Source: Christensenella sp. UBA4626 (lineage in GTDB: Bacteria > Bacillota > Clostridia > Christensenellales > UBA1242). From it: a stretch of 64,000 nt of DNA. Below are positions 7,970 to 15,502 of this stretch, piece by piece. Position 1 is the stretch's first letter. Every line of letters begins with the position of its first letter. The stretch is taken from the NCBI GenBank assembly GCA_002406115.1, contig DHNC01000014.1, forward strand, positions 5,404 through 69,403. Reading direction: 5' to 3'. Under the pieces are notes generated by a model. It ran no database searches. It saw nothing but the letters and a program-made list of their open reading frames with translations, and was not told the origin of the DNA. The position numbers and the translations under genes were made by a program.

Positions 7970-8476
7970 TTATTTATTTTTTAAAGATTTTTCTAATTTT
8001 AAAAGTTCTATTTTATTTTTTATTCCGCCGCCATATCCAGTCAAATTTCCGTTTGCACCAATAACTCTATGACATGGAATAATCAAACAAATTGGGTTCC
8101 AACCCACTGCTCCGCCAACTGCCTGAGCAGACATTTTTTTGATATTTAGCTTTACAGCAATCTGCTTTGCAATATCATTATAACTAACCGTTTGCCCGTA
8201 CGGAATTTTTTGCATAATTTCTGAAACCGAATCTCTAAAAGGTGTGGAATTATTCAACTTAAATTTTGGTGTGTGATTTGGAATTTTGCCAGCAAAATAA
8301 TCATCTAACCACAGTTTTGTTTGTTCAAAGATTGGGACTGATTTTTCCTCACAATTTGCCGGAAATTTTTGGCAATCTTTTGACCCAACAAAGTACAATC
8401 CAACCAAACATTCTCCGTCGCTTATCATCACCATGTCATCAAATTGAGGTGGCGTTTTATAAAATAATTTAAACAT
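7970..8476 (-). CDS. ogt: Methylated-DNA--protein-cysteine methyltransferase
   Basis: The 168-aa protein carries the active-site motif IIPCHRVIGANGNLTGYGGG near residues 131-150, where the cysteine accepts the alkyl group from O6-methylguanine. The helix-turn-helix segment around YGQTVSYNDIAKQIA is also present. Length and layout match Ogt of Bacillota. It starts 15 bp after the stop of the upstream lipoprotein gene, and no clear ribosome binding site precedes the ATG, so translation may be coupled or reinitiated. Confidence 0.92.
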   Translation of the reverse strand: MFKLFYKTPPQFDDMVMISDGECLVGLYFVGSKDCQKFPANCEEKSVPIFEQTKLWLDDYFAGKIPNHTPKFKLNNSTPFRDSVSEIMQKIPYGQTVSYNDIAKQIAVKLNIKKMSAQAVGGAVGWNPICLIIPCHRVIGANGNLTGYGGGIKNKIELLKLEKSLKNK

Positions 8477-8491
8477 ATCTACAACCCAAAA

Positions 8492-9199
8492 TTAGTTTTG
8501 TGCCTCATTGAAATATGGTTTGAATGCAATGTTTATAGCAGTTCTGCCATCGCCTAAATCATCCGCACCGCTGTCGTCAATGCGAGTTATTGTTGGAATA
8601 GAAATTGTAACTGTATCAACAAATACACCGCTGATACCAAATATACTAATTTCCAGTCCGTCAAACAACGATTGCCCATTTTTGTTTTCATAAAGTTGAG
8701 CATCAAAAGTGCCTACATATATTAGTCCACTTTGATTATCGTTAGGCTTGATTTGATAAATCGAAGTAATGTCTTCTATAAGACCATAATTGACATTATT
8801 GATTGTTATAATTTGTTCTTCTTTTGAGCCTATCTTAACAATAACGCCTGTGCAATAATTGGTCAAAATGTCGCCCGCTCTATTCTTTAAATTAGTGATA
8901 AATTGATCGGCTGTAACGTTTTCACCGCCAAGTGCGGAAAGGTCAGTGGTTATTCCATTTACAGTTGCTTCAGATAAGTTTAAGTTGGAGTATTGAGCCT
9001 TTAATAACTCCCCTTTTGCACTGCCACCATTCACTTCGGTTGCCAGATTGTTGAGAACAGTCCCTTGATAGGTGAAAGTTTTGCCCCATGCATATTTGAT
9101 TGTTGGTGGTTCATCTCCGCCGCAAGCCGTGAGCAACACGGCAGGAATTGCAAGCAAAATTGCCAACACAAAATTTATTATCCAATTTCTTTTTTTCAT
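8492..9199 (-). CDS. Predicted lipoprotein of unknown function
   Basis: The 235-aa protein starts MKKRNWIINFVLAILLAIPAV and has the lipobox LLTAC near residue 25, so it should be exported and lipid-anchored. The start at 9199 is preferred because TTAGGAGGG lies just upstream and it opens directly with the positively charged signal-peptide region; a longer frame from 9235 would add 12 residues. The mature part contains no recognised domain. It is serine-, threonine- and glycine-rich with predicted beta strands. It is followed closely by ogt. Function is unknown. Confidence 0.75.
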   Translation of the reverse strand: MKKRNWIINFVLAILLAIPAVLLTACGGDEPPTIKYAWGKTFTYQGTVLNNLATEVNGGSAKGELLKAQYSNLNLSEATVNGITTDLSALGGENVTADQFITNLKNRAGDILTNYCTGVIVKIGSKEEQIITINNVNYGLIEDITSIYQIKPNDNQSGLIYVGTFDAQLYENKNGQSLFDGLEISIFGISGVFVDTVTISIPTITRIDDSGADDLGDGRTAINIAFKPYFNEAQN

Positions 9200-9375
9200 A
9201 TTCCCTCCTAATTTGATTATAACATATATAAACACTTTTTCAAAATATTTGGTATTTAAATTTGCCTTGATTTATTTGCTGAATAATGTCAAAAAAAATG
9301 TAATAAAATATTTGTCAAAATATGTATTTTTGCTAAAAATTTTTAAAAAATCATAAAAATTTAATAAAAAATAAT

Positions 9376-9404
9376 AAAAAACACCCATTTTGAGGGTATT
9401 TTTT
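9376..9404 (-). terminator. Terminator after iscU
   Basis: Complementary AAAAAACACCC and GGGTATTTTTT arms surround a short loop, with a T run on the minus strand, 27 bp past the iscU stop codon. Confidence 0.6.
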
Positions 9405-9431
9405 AAAAATTATTTTAATATTTTTAAATTT

Positions 9432-9866
9432 TTACTCATGGTCGGCATGACAGCAACAAGCACCGTTTGGACAAAATTTTGCTTTGTCGTATTCAATATT
9501 ATGTTTGTCGTAATAGTCTTTGATTGCCGCTTTTATTGCCTCTTCTGCCAAAACTGAGCAGTGAATTTTGTGTGTTGGCAAACCGTCCAATGCTTCCACA
9601 ACCGCTTGATTTGTAAGTTCAAGTGCTTGGTTTAATGGTTTGCCTTTTATAAGTTCGGTTGCTATTGAACTTGTTGCAATTGCACTGCCACAACCAAAGG
9701 TCATAAATTTCACATCTGTTATTATGCCGTCATTGACCTTTATATACATACGCATGATGTCGCCGCATTTTGCATTGCCGACTTCACCAACGCCATCTGG
9801 ATTTTCCATTTCGCCAACATTGCGAGGATTGCGGAAATGATCCATAACTTTTTCACTATATAACAT
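9432..9866 (-). CDS. iscU: Iron-sulfur cluster assembly scaffold protein NifU/IscU
   Basis: The 144-aa scaffold has the three conserved cysteines in GNAKCGDIMR (about residue 34), MTFGCGSAIATS (about 59) and HKIHCSVLAEEA (about 103), with the aspartate after the first. It builds Fe-S clusters from sulfur delivered by the desulfurase. A C-terminal tail adds a cluster of cysteines and histidines (CPNGACCCHADHE), a feature of many Clostridia NifU proteins. Its start overlaps the end of the cysteine desulfurase gene by 11 bp, so the two are translationally coupled. The LVKNP-type IscU chaperone motif is not seen. Confidence 0.93.
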   Translation of the reverse strand: MLYSEKVMDHFRNPRNVGEMENPDGVGEVGNAKCGDIMRMYIKVNDGIITDVKFMTFGCGSAIATSSIATELIKGKPLNQALELTNQAVVEALDGLPTHKIHCSVLAEEAIKAAIKDYYDKHNIEYDKAKFCPNGACCCHADHE

Positions 9867-11052
9867 GATTTAATTCTCCTTTTTTTAGTTTATCCCAAAC
9901 TGGGCTTATTGACCTTAAATACTCAACAATTTTCGGCACCTCTTCAATTGTTTTAGCAATCTCTTGCTCGGTGGTGAATTTGCTTAAAGTCAAACGCAAA
10001 CTGCCGTGAGCAATTTCATGAGGAAGCCCAATTGCCAAAAGCACGTGGCTAGGGTCCAGTGAGCCGCTTGTACAAGCCGAACCGCTCGATGCGCAAATGC
10101 CTTTATCGTCCAGCAAAAGCAGCAGACTTTCGCCCTCAATCCCTTCAAACGACATATTGAAATTGTTAGGCAAACGATTTACGACATCGCCATTTATCTT
10201 TGAATGTGGTATTTTGCCTAACCCCTCAAACAATTTGTTACGCAATTTTATTTCATGCTCGGTGGTTTCTACCATCTCTTTACAAGCCAAGTCAAGCGCC
10301 ACACTCATGCCAACTATGCCAGGCAAATTTTCAGTGCCTGCACGTCGGTTTTTTTCTTGTGCTCCGCCATGAATAAAACTAAACAATGGTGTGCCCTTTT
10401 TGCAATACAAGGCGCCAACCCCTTTTGGCCCGTGGAATTTGTGCCCAGACATACTGAGCATATCTATATTCATTTCCTTAACATCAATAGGCAAATGCCC
10501 CACTGCTTGCACTGCATCAGTGTGGAATGTTACGTGTTTTTCGTGGCAAATTTTTCCGATTTCTTTTATCGGTTGGATTGAGCCAATCTCGTTGTTTGCA
10601 AACATAATTGACACCAAACAAGTTTTGTCTGTAATGGCATTTTTGAGGTCTTCAATGTGGATTATTCCATTTTCGTACACCGGCAAATAAGTCACCTCAA
10701 ATCCCTGCTTTTGTTTTTCTTGCAAAGTGTGCAAAATTGCGTGATGTTCAAACTGAGAGGTTATGATATGATTTTTGCCTGTCAACTTGCCAAATTTGCA
10801 AGCAGTTTCAATCGCCCAATTGTCGCTTTCGCTGCCGCCAGAGGTGAAATAAATTTCATCCGCATTAGCATTCAAACAATCTGCAATCTTTTGCCTTGCT
10901 TGCTCCAAATGTTCTTTTGCCAACTGCCCAGCAGAGTGCAAACTGCTTGCATTGCCATAAATTTCATCAAAGTATGGAAGAATTGCGTTTTTAACCTCTT
11001 CCCTCACTTTTGTTGTGCCAGCGTTGTCAAGATATATTGTTGTTTTGTTCAT
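9856..11052 (-). CDS. iscS: Cysteine desulfurase NifS/IscS
   Basis: The 398-aa class V aminotransferase has the PLP lysine in SGHKFHGPKGVGALY (about residue 206), the N-terminal YLDNAGTTKVREEV and the mobile active-site cysteine in ASSGSACTSGSLDPSHVL (about 327). It takes sulfur from cysteine and passes it to the scaffold encoded next. An Rrf2-type operator lies 20 bp upstream and a GGAGATAA ribosome binding site precedes the start. The gene is between iscR and iscU, a common Clostridia order. Confidence 0.95.
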   Translation of the reverse strand: MNKTTIYLDNAGTTKVREEVKNAILPYFDEIYGNASSLHSAGQLAKEHLEQARQKIADCLNANADEIYFTSGGSESDNWAIETACKFGKLTGKNHIITSQFEHHAILHTLQEKQKQGFEVTYLPVYENGIIHIEDLKNAITDKTCLVSIMFANNEIGSIQPIKEIGKICHEKHVTFHTDAVQAVGHLPIDVKEMNIDMLSMSGHKFHGPKGVGALYCKKGTPLFSFIHGGAQEKNRRAGTENLPGIVGMSVALDLACKEMVETTEHEIKLRNKLFEGLGKIPHSKINGDVVNRLPNNFNMSFEGIEGESLLLLLDDKGICASSGSACTSGSLDPSHVLLAIGLPHEIAHGSLRLTLSKFTTEQEIAKTIEEVPKIVEYLRSISPVWDKLKKGELNHVI

Positions 11053-11070
11053 TTTATCTCCATTTTATTT

Positions 11071-11087
11071 CATACTGTTTTGGTATG
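11071..11087 (-). promoter_or_regulatory. Rrf2/IscR-type operator upstream of iscS
   Basis: CATAC-N7-GTATG is an inverted repeat 18 bp before the iscS start. The same pattern occurs just downstream of the -10 box of iscR. Two copies at the two transcription units of one pathway support an IscR binding site. Confidence 0.65.
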
Positions 11088-11100
11088 AATTGACCGTTTT

Positions 11101-11121
11101 TAAAAACGCCTTTGACGGCGT
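11101..11121 (-). terminator. Terminator directly after iscR
   Basis: ACGCC and GGCGT arms enclose six bases and are followed by a T run on the minus strand, immediately after the iscR stop codon. It would reduce read-through into iscS, making the second operator meaningful. Confidence 0.55.
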
Positions 11122-11122
11122 A

Positions 11123-11527
11123 TTAAAATTTTTTGTTAAGCAAATCTTCAAGAGTGATGCTGTTTAAATATTCCACAATCATGGCGTTGAGTTTTTCCCA
11201 ACAACCGATGCTGTCGCACTTGGCGTACATCTGGCAATGTTGCCCCTTTTCCATGCATGGCGCAAGGCAAGGCAAGTCGTCCGTGGCTTTAAGGATTTGA
11301 GCAACTGTGTAATCTTTTGGCAACTTTTTAAGTTTGTATCCCCCAGCAGCGCCACGAGCACTTTCAATCAACTTGGCTTTGTTGAGCATTGAAATCACCT
11401 TTTCCAGATATTTGACAGAAATATTTTGTTTTTCGCTAAGTTCTGCAACCGAAACATTTTGCCCCGGATGCTTTGCAAGTTCTGCCATTATCCTGACAGC
11501 ATATCTGCCCTTTGAAGAAATTTTCAT
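11123..11527 (-). CDS. iscR: Rrf2 family Fe-S-sensing regulator IscR
   Basis: The 134-aa protein starts MKISSKGRYAVRIMAELAKHPG, the Rrf2 winged helix, with the recognition region NISVKYLEKVISMLNKAKLIESARGAAGGYKL. Cysteines in CLAPCMEKGQHCQMYAKC (about residues 91-109) provide the three ligands for a [2Fe-2S] cluster, with a nearby histidine. Loss of the cluster should change repression of iscS-iscU and of itself. A palindromic operator sits on the transcription start of its own promoter. The start is supported by TGGAGC 7 nt upstream. Confidence 0.93.
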   Translation of the reverse strand: MKISSKGRYAVRIMAELAKHPGQNVSVAELSEKQNISVKYLEKVISMLNKAKLIESARGAAGGYKLKKLPKDYTVAQILKATDDLPCLAPCMEKGQHCQMYAKCDSIGCWEKLNAMIVEYLNSITLEDLLNKKF

Positions 11528-11544
11528 ATTTGCTCCATTTAATT

Positions 11545-11595
11545 CATACTCAATTGGTATGATTTTATATTAAAACAAAAAAGTGGAAATGTCAA
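11545..11595 (-). promoter_or_regulatory. iscR promoter with overlapping Rrf2 operator
   Basis: On the minus strand TTGACA (11590-11595) and TAATAT (11567-11572) have a 17-bp spacer. The operator CATAC-N7-GTATG occupies 11545-11561, covering the expected start of transcription, ideal for autorepression. Confidence 0.75.
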
Positions 11596-11618
11596 CAGGT
11601 TTTGTTTGAATTTTTTAA

Positions 11619-11650
11619 AAAAAACTCCACGTATTATTGGTGGAATTTTT
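11619..11650 (-). terminator. Terminator after the acyltransferase gene
   Basis: AAAACTCCAC and GTGGAATTTT arms with one mismatch flank a 9-nt loop, with a T run on the minus strand. Confidence 0.5.
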
Positions 11651-11708
11651 GTATATGATAAATACCAATTTTTACAATCAAAAGCAAAACATACTTGTTT
11701 TTAACCTT

Positions 11709-12557
11709 TTACTTTTCTTGGCAAGTATAGGTCAAAGGGAGGTTGTAAGTTTGCTCGTAAATATTTTTCCATAAATCAAAGTTGAGTTGTTTTAACTTCT
11801 CGATATTCTGTTTATCATCCAAATTTTGGTCTGCATAAATAGGTTTTTCAATATGCATTGTATAAATTTGAATAGGAAATCCGTCTGGCCCGATTTGTTC
11901 GCTATCTTGCATAGTCACAAACATAGGAATCACCGGAACATGGTTTTTGACGGCAAATCTAAACGCACCATTTTTAAGTGGTCTTGGTTTGCGATAGTTC
12001 CACCACATTGACTCTTCTGGATAAACAAGCACAAAATTGCCCTTTTGCAAAAGTTGATTTGTGGCACGCAAAAACTTTTTCATCGTTTCCTTATTTTGAC
12101 TTAAAGGCAAAGTGTCACAATTGCGCATGATAGGCGCAAAACCTTCTGGCGGATTTGTGTAATTGCCTTCACGTATCACCTTGTACATACGTTTGTGTTT
12201 CATTTTTGCAGCCCTGAATGTTTGGTCAATCAAAAAACTGTCAATGGCACCAAAATGATTGCAGGTCACAATTGCACCGGTCGAAACCGATTGAATATTT
12301 TCAAGCCCAACAATTTTTTCAAACCTAAACATCCCCGCTTTTTTGAGATTGTTAAGCATTTTGCCTGCCGCTTTGTATGTGAAATATCTTTTGAGATTGT
12401 TAATCAATCCCCTTTTGAAATAGTCAATATCTTCCGGTTTAAGTTCGATTGTAGGCGGGTCGTTTTCCACATCCTTGTCAAAAATGCCGTTTTTTTCAAG
12501 TTCTTCAATCTTTTTTAAGACATCCAAACGGTCTTGTGCCTTTTTAATCTCTTCCAT
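11709..12557 (-). CDS. 1-acyl-sn-glycerol-3-phosphate acyltransferase family protein
   Basis: The 282-aa protein contains the PlsC catalytic motif NHFGAIDSF (HX4D, residues about 99-107), the glycerophosphate-binding block LVYPEESMWW near residue 176 and a further VPVIPMFVTM block. It would transfer an acyl chain to lysophosphatidic acid at the membrane in phospholipid synthesis. The N-terminal 80 residues are an unusual charged extension (EEIKKAQDRLDVLKKIEELEKNG) predicted to be helical. It is monocistronic by spacing. Other PlsC-family substrates, such as lysolipids, cannot be excluded. Confidence 0.85.
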   Translation of the reverse strand: MEEIKKAQDRLDVLKKIEELEKNGIFDKDVENDPPTIELKPEDIDYFKRGLINNLKRYFTYKAAGKMLNNLKKAGMFRFEKIVGLENIQSVSTGAIVTCNHFGAIDSFLIDQTFRAAKMKHKRMYKVIREGNYTNPPEGFAPIMRNCDTLPLSQNKETMKKFLRATNQLLQKGNFVLVYPEESMWWNYRKPRPLKNGAFRFAVKNHVPVIPMFVTMQDSEQIGPDGFPIQIYTMHIEKPIYADQNLDDKQNIEKLKQLNFDLWKNIYEQTYNLPLTYTCQEK

Positions 12558-12680
12558 AATTTCTCTCTTTTTCTACACTAAATTATTACATAGAAACAAT
12601 GTCTATTTTCCAATTATAACACAAATTTAAAATTTGACAGTAACAAAATATAAATTATTCATTGTTATATATTTAACAAT

Positions 12681-13721
12681 TTAAGCATTGACTTTTTTTT
12701 CGCTATTCACAGCATAAGCGTTTTTAGAAGTAAATTTAACTAAATCTGATGCTTTTGGCGGATTTTTTTCAATTGATTTTTTAAAGTTGTTAGGATCAGC
12801 AACCACTGTCATAGAATATGAAATCATATTTGCAGCCGCAGCAAAATCATTTTGACGTTGTTCTTCGGTATACATATCTCTTTGCTTTAAAAGATATGTG
12901 TAATAATCTGTTTTTCTAGCCGCCTGCCAAAAATATTTATCAAACATTACATTATAATACTTCCAAGGTTTTTTAAACATATTATAATGGACAATATGCA
13001 GGTCTTTCTCATCAAACTCATTATCCTCAACAGTCATTTTGTCCCAGCCTTTTTCCATGTAAAGTACTTTATTTTTACAAAGGAAATTAAGATAGTCTTG
13101 GTCTGGACACATTGAACTAAACGGATAGTTATTTAGATAATAAATAAATTTATCTTCAATACTTTCCTTTCTAAATTCTTTTAAATTCATAAGCAATATT
13201 CCAGAGTTGAAATATTTATCAGCATCAATACCGACCGCTTCTTGGACATAACTCTTAAACTGTTCATTTGAATTAGCCACTTCGTCGACCACTGCTCCGA
13301 CAAGTTTATTGTTTAAATCTTTATTAAACATATTTGCAATGTTGTCAACTATCGCAATGTCACAATCCAAATAAATCGCTTTATCAAATTTTGGAAACAA
13401 CGATGCTATAAAAATTCTATAATAAATTGATGGTGAATAATAGTCACGCAATTGTGCAACTAGTTTGTCACGAATTGATTTTATTTTATTGCTCACGTTT
13501 ACAAATTTAATTTTAACATTTTTAGTTTCCATCTTTTTTAGTGCAAACATATTTTCAATCTTCAAATGTTCATTAAGCACATAAACACAAATTTTTTGTT
13601 TCAGTGGTGTTGTATCAATGAGCGACCTAATTGAAACCGCCAAATACGGCACATAATTATCATCCGATGAAAAGAAGACCGGAATGATTTGATTTTGTTG
13701 ATTGTCTTTTAATTTATTCAT
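12681..13721 (-). CDS. Glycosyltransferase family 8 protein
   Basis: The 346-aa protein matches GT8: N-terminal IIPVFFSSDDNYVPYLAVSIRSL, the DxD metal motif in AIYLDCDIAIVDNIANMF near residue 118, and FNSGILLMNLKEFR near residue 169 followed by DQDYLN near 203. GT8 enzymes in Bacillota add glucose or galactose to lipopolysaccharide-like or teichoic polymers or to proteins. There are no other wall-polymer genes next to it, so the acceptor is unknown. A charged, low-complexity C-terminal 60 residues follows the catalytic domain. AAGGGGATAA is the ribosome binding site. Confidence 0.88.
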   Translation of the reverse strand: MNKLKDNQQNQIIPVFFSSDDNYVPYLAVSIRSLIDTTPLKQKICVYVLNEHLKIENMFALKKMETKNVKIKFVNVSNKIKSIRDKLVAQLRDYYSPSIYYRIFIASLFPKFDKAIYLDCDIAIVDNIANMFNKDLNNKLVGAVVDEVANSNEQFKSYVQEAVGIDADKYFNSGILLMNLKEFRKESIEDKFIYYLNNYPFSSMCPDQDYLNFLCKNKVLYMEKGWDKMTVEDNEFDEKDLHIVHYNMFKKPWKYYNVMFDKYFWQAARKTDYYTYLLKQRDMYTEEQRQNDFAAAANMISYSMTVVADPNNFKKSIEKNPPKASDLVKFTSKNAYAVNSEKKVNA

Positions 13722-13767
13722 ATTATCCCCTTATAGTTTTTTATTTTGCTATATTTTGTTTTTTACA

Positions 13768-13923
13768 ATGACGGTTTTCTTTTTCACCTTCATTGTTGGA
13801 CACATAATACAATTTGTTTACGCAAAAATTCAAGAGAGAATGCCAAAATCGGTTATAAACCCGACCGAGCAAGAAATAGAGCAGTTTTTGTCTTTTCTAC
13901 TACGATTAAAACCACTCTCATAA
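13768..13923 (+). CDS. Possible small membrane protein, doubtful
   Basis: A 51-codon frame starting at 13768 encodes an N-terminal hydrophobic helix (TVFFFTFIVGHIIQFVYA) and a charged C-terminus (KSVINPTEQEIEQFL). It has no ribosome binding site. The rest of 13722-14180 shows only AT-rich sequence and a 24-codon lysine-rich frame at 14056-14130. It is listed because its residue composition looks protein-like, but it may be chance. Confidence 0.22.
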   Translation: MTVFFFTFIVGHIIQFVYAKIQERMPKSVINPTEQEIEQFLSFLLRLKPLS

Positions 13924-14182
13924 AAGTAGAATAACCTTAAAATTCGCTCCACTACAATTAGAAAATTGCCAAAATTAGGCAGATTTATACTTGTTTTTAA
14001 ATTTTTTGTGGTAAAATCAAAAAAGTTGATATGGTTTTTATGTCTGATTTAAAAAATGTTTAAAAAAAAGAAAAAGAAAGTTGATGTTATCAAAAAAGAC
14101 AAAAAAAATAAAAAAGTTGCCCTTGTTTAGGAGTAAAAAAATTGTATTTATTTGACAAAAACGGAAATTTGGCTAATTTTAT

Positions 14183-14211
14183 TTGCGTTTACGAATATTT
14201 TGTGATATAAT
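14183..14211 (+). promoter_or_regulatory. Promoter with a long leader before the SHOCT protein gene
   Basis: TTGCGT at 14183-14188 and TATAAT at 14206-14211 have a 17-bp spacer. The leader to the ATG at 14363 is about 145 nt and contains four copies of an ATCAATA(T/G)TT(T/G)G-like motif (near 14227, 14282, 14322 and 14338) and a complementary TTATTGAT, so it can fold. Confidence 0.55.
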
Positions 14212-14362
14212 GCCAGTATAAATTCATATCAATAGTTGGTTTCTTTTAGGGCTACATTATTGATTAAATTATTGGTCTTATATCAATATTTGTGCGTTAA
14301 TTTCCTTTTTTAGAGGATTTGCATCAATATTTGATTGTATCAATAATATTTGGAGGGAAAAT

Positions 14363-15193
14363 ATGGAAAAACAAAAAATGAGTCATGAAAAACTCTATCG
14401 TTTGATTCAAACAATCGCAGTTATAGGTTTGTTTGCGTCGGTTGCGCTTGCAATCATGATGTCTTTCAAAGTGTTGCCTTATTCCACCGCAACGCTTTCA
14501 ATCGTTTTGGTTGTTTTGGTCATCAGTGCATCATGTATGATGGTTTTGCCTTGGGTTAAACAACTTTCAAAAGGCGAGTTTAAAATACTTTGCTATGTTA
14601 TGTTTGGCGTGGCAGCAGCAAGTTGTATTTTGTGGACGGCTGATGTTATCGTGGGCGTAAATATGGTAAACACAATTCAAGATAGTTCTTCCGCCGCTGC
14701 CATTTCTCAACTTAGATTTTTAAAAGTAAGTTTGATACTTTCTTTCCAATTTATCGTTGCCTGCTCTGTTGCATCTTTTGTTGTTAAATATCGCAAAACC
14801 ATGGTTGCTTTCCAAGTTATTACATACATCAGCAACTTGTATATCGACTTCTACGGTTCTTACGCTTTGGCGTGCATTAAAATCACAAACGACGGTCTTT
14901 CATTTGTGGGCAGCACCGCATTTATCGGGAACAAATTTGCAATAATGTTTGCAGTTATGGCTTTGGCATTTGTTTCAATTTCAAACGCAGTTATCCGCAG
15001 CATGGATAGACGTCGTCAACGTGAAGCCCTTGCCCCAGTGTTTGAAAGCCAAGAAAAACAAACCGCAGCAACTGCATTAAACGGCAAGTCTGTGCAAGAA
15101 AAATTGAAAGAACTTAAATCAATGCTTGACGACAAACTTATCACAGAGGAAGAATACGCAAAAAAGCGTGATGAACTTATCAATCAACTTTAA
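14363..15193 (+). CDS. Membrane protein with C-terminal SHOCT domain
   Basis: The 276-aa protein has about five to six hydrophobic helices between residues 15 and 210 (for example LYRLIQTIAVIGLFASVALAI, ATLSIVLVVLVISASCMMVL, FIVACSVASFVV). A soluble tail ends in a SHOCT domain (SVQEKLKELKSMLDDKLITEEEYAKKRDELI), a short helical hairpin found at the end of many bacterial membrane proteins. The family of the membrane part is not recognised. The start follows TTGGAGGG with good spacing. It is monocistronic, with its own promoter, long leader and a terminator. Function unknown. Confidence 0.8.
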   Translation: MEKQKMSHEKLYRLIQTIAVIGLFASVALAIMMSFKVLPYSTATLSIVLVVLVISASCMMVLPWVKQLSKGEFKILCYVMFGVAAASCILWTADVIVGVNMVNTIQDSSSAAAISQLRFLKVSLILSFQFIVACSVASFVVKYRKTMVAFQVITYISNLYIDFYGSYALACIKITNDGLSFVGSTAFIGNKFAIMFAVMALAFVSISNAVIRSMDRRRQREALAPVFESQEKQTAATALNGKSVQEKLKELKSMLDDKLITEEEYAKKRDELINQL

Positions 15194-15237
15194 TTACAAT
15201 CGGCAAATATTTTGATTTATAATTATGGTGCCAAATT

Positions 15238-15269
15238 TAAAAAAGTCACTTAAAAATAGTGGCTTTTTT
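15238..15269 (+). terminator. Terminator after the SHOCT protein gene
   Basis: AAAAGTCACT pairs with AGTGGCTTTT, followed by T residues. Confidence 0.7.
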
Positions 15270-15442
15270 GTTGGCAATGCACACAATTTTTTGCGGAAGC
15301 GAAATAAATCCATTTATAACAAAATTAAGGTTTGCGTAAAAATTAAACAATCCAATGGTCATATTGACATACTTTTAAAAAGAATGTGACAATATTCAAT
15401 CCAATCTTTAAAGTTATATCTATGATATAAAGTTCAAATCGC

Positions 15443-15471
15443 TAGACAAATTTTTATTAGTTTGTTAAAAT
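15443..15471 (+). promoter_or_regulatory. secA promoter
   Basis: TAGACA (15443-15448) and TAAAAT (15466-15471) are separated by 17 bp, about 30 bp before the secA start. A near-palindrome (AAAGTTATATC-TAT-GATATAAAGTT) lies just upstream. Confidence 0.5.
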
Positions 15472-15502
15472 ATGGAAAGTATTTAAAAAAGGATATTTTT
15501 TT

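Noticed and set aside
14056..14130. A 24-codon lysine-rich frame
   Set aside because: It lies in poly-A-rich DNA, has no ribosome binding site and its lysine content is explained by base composition.
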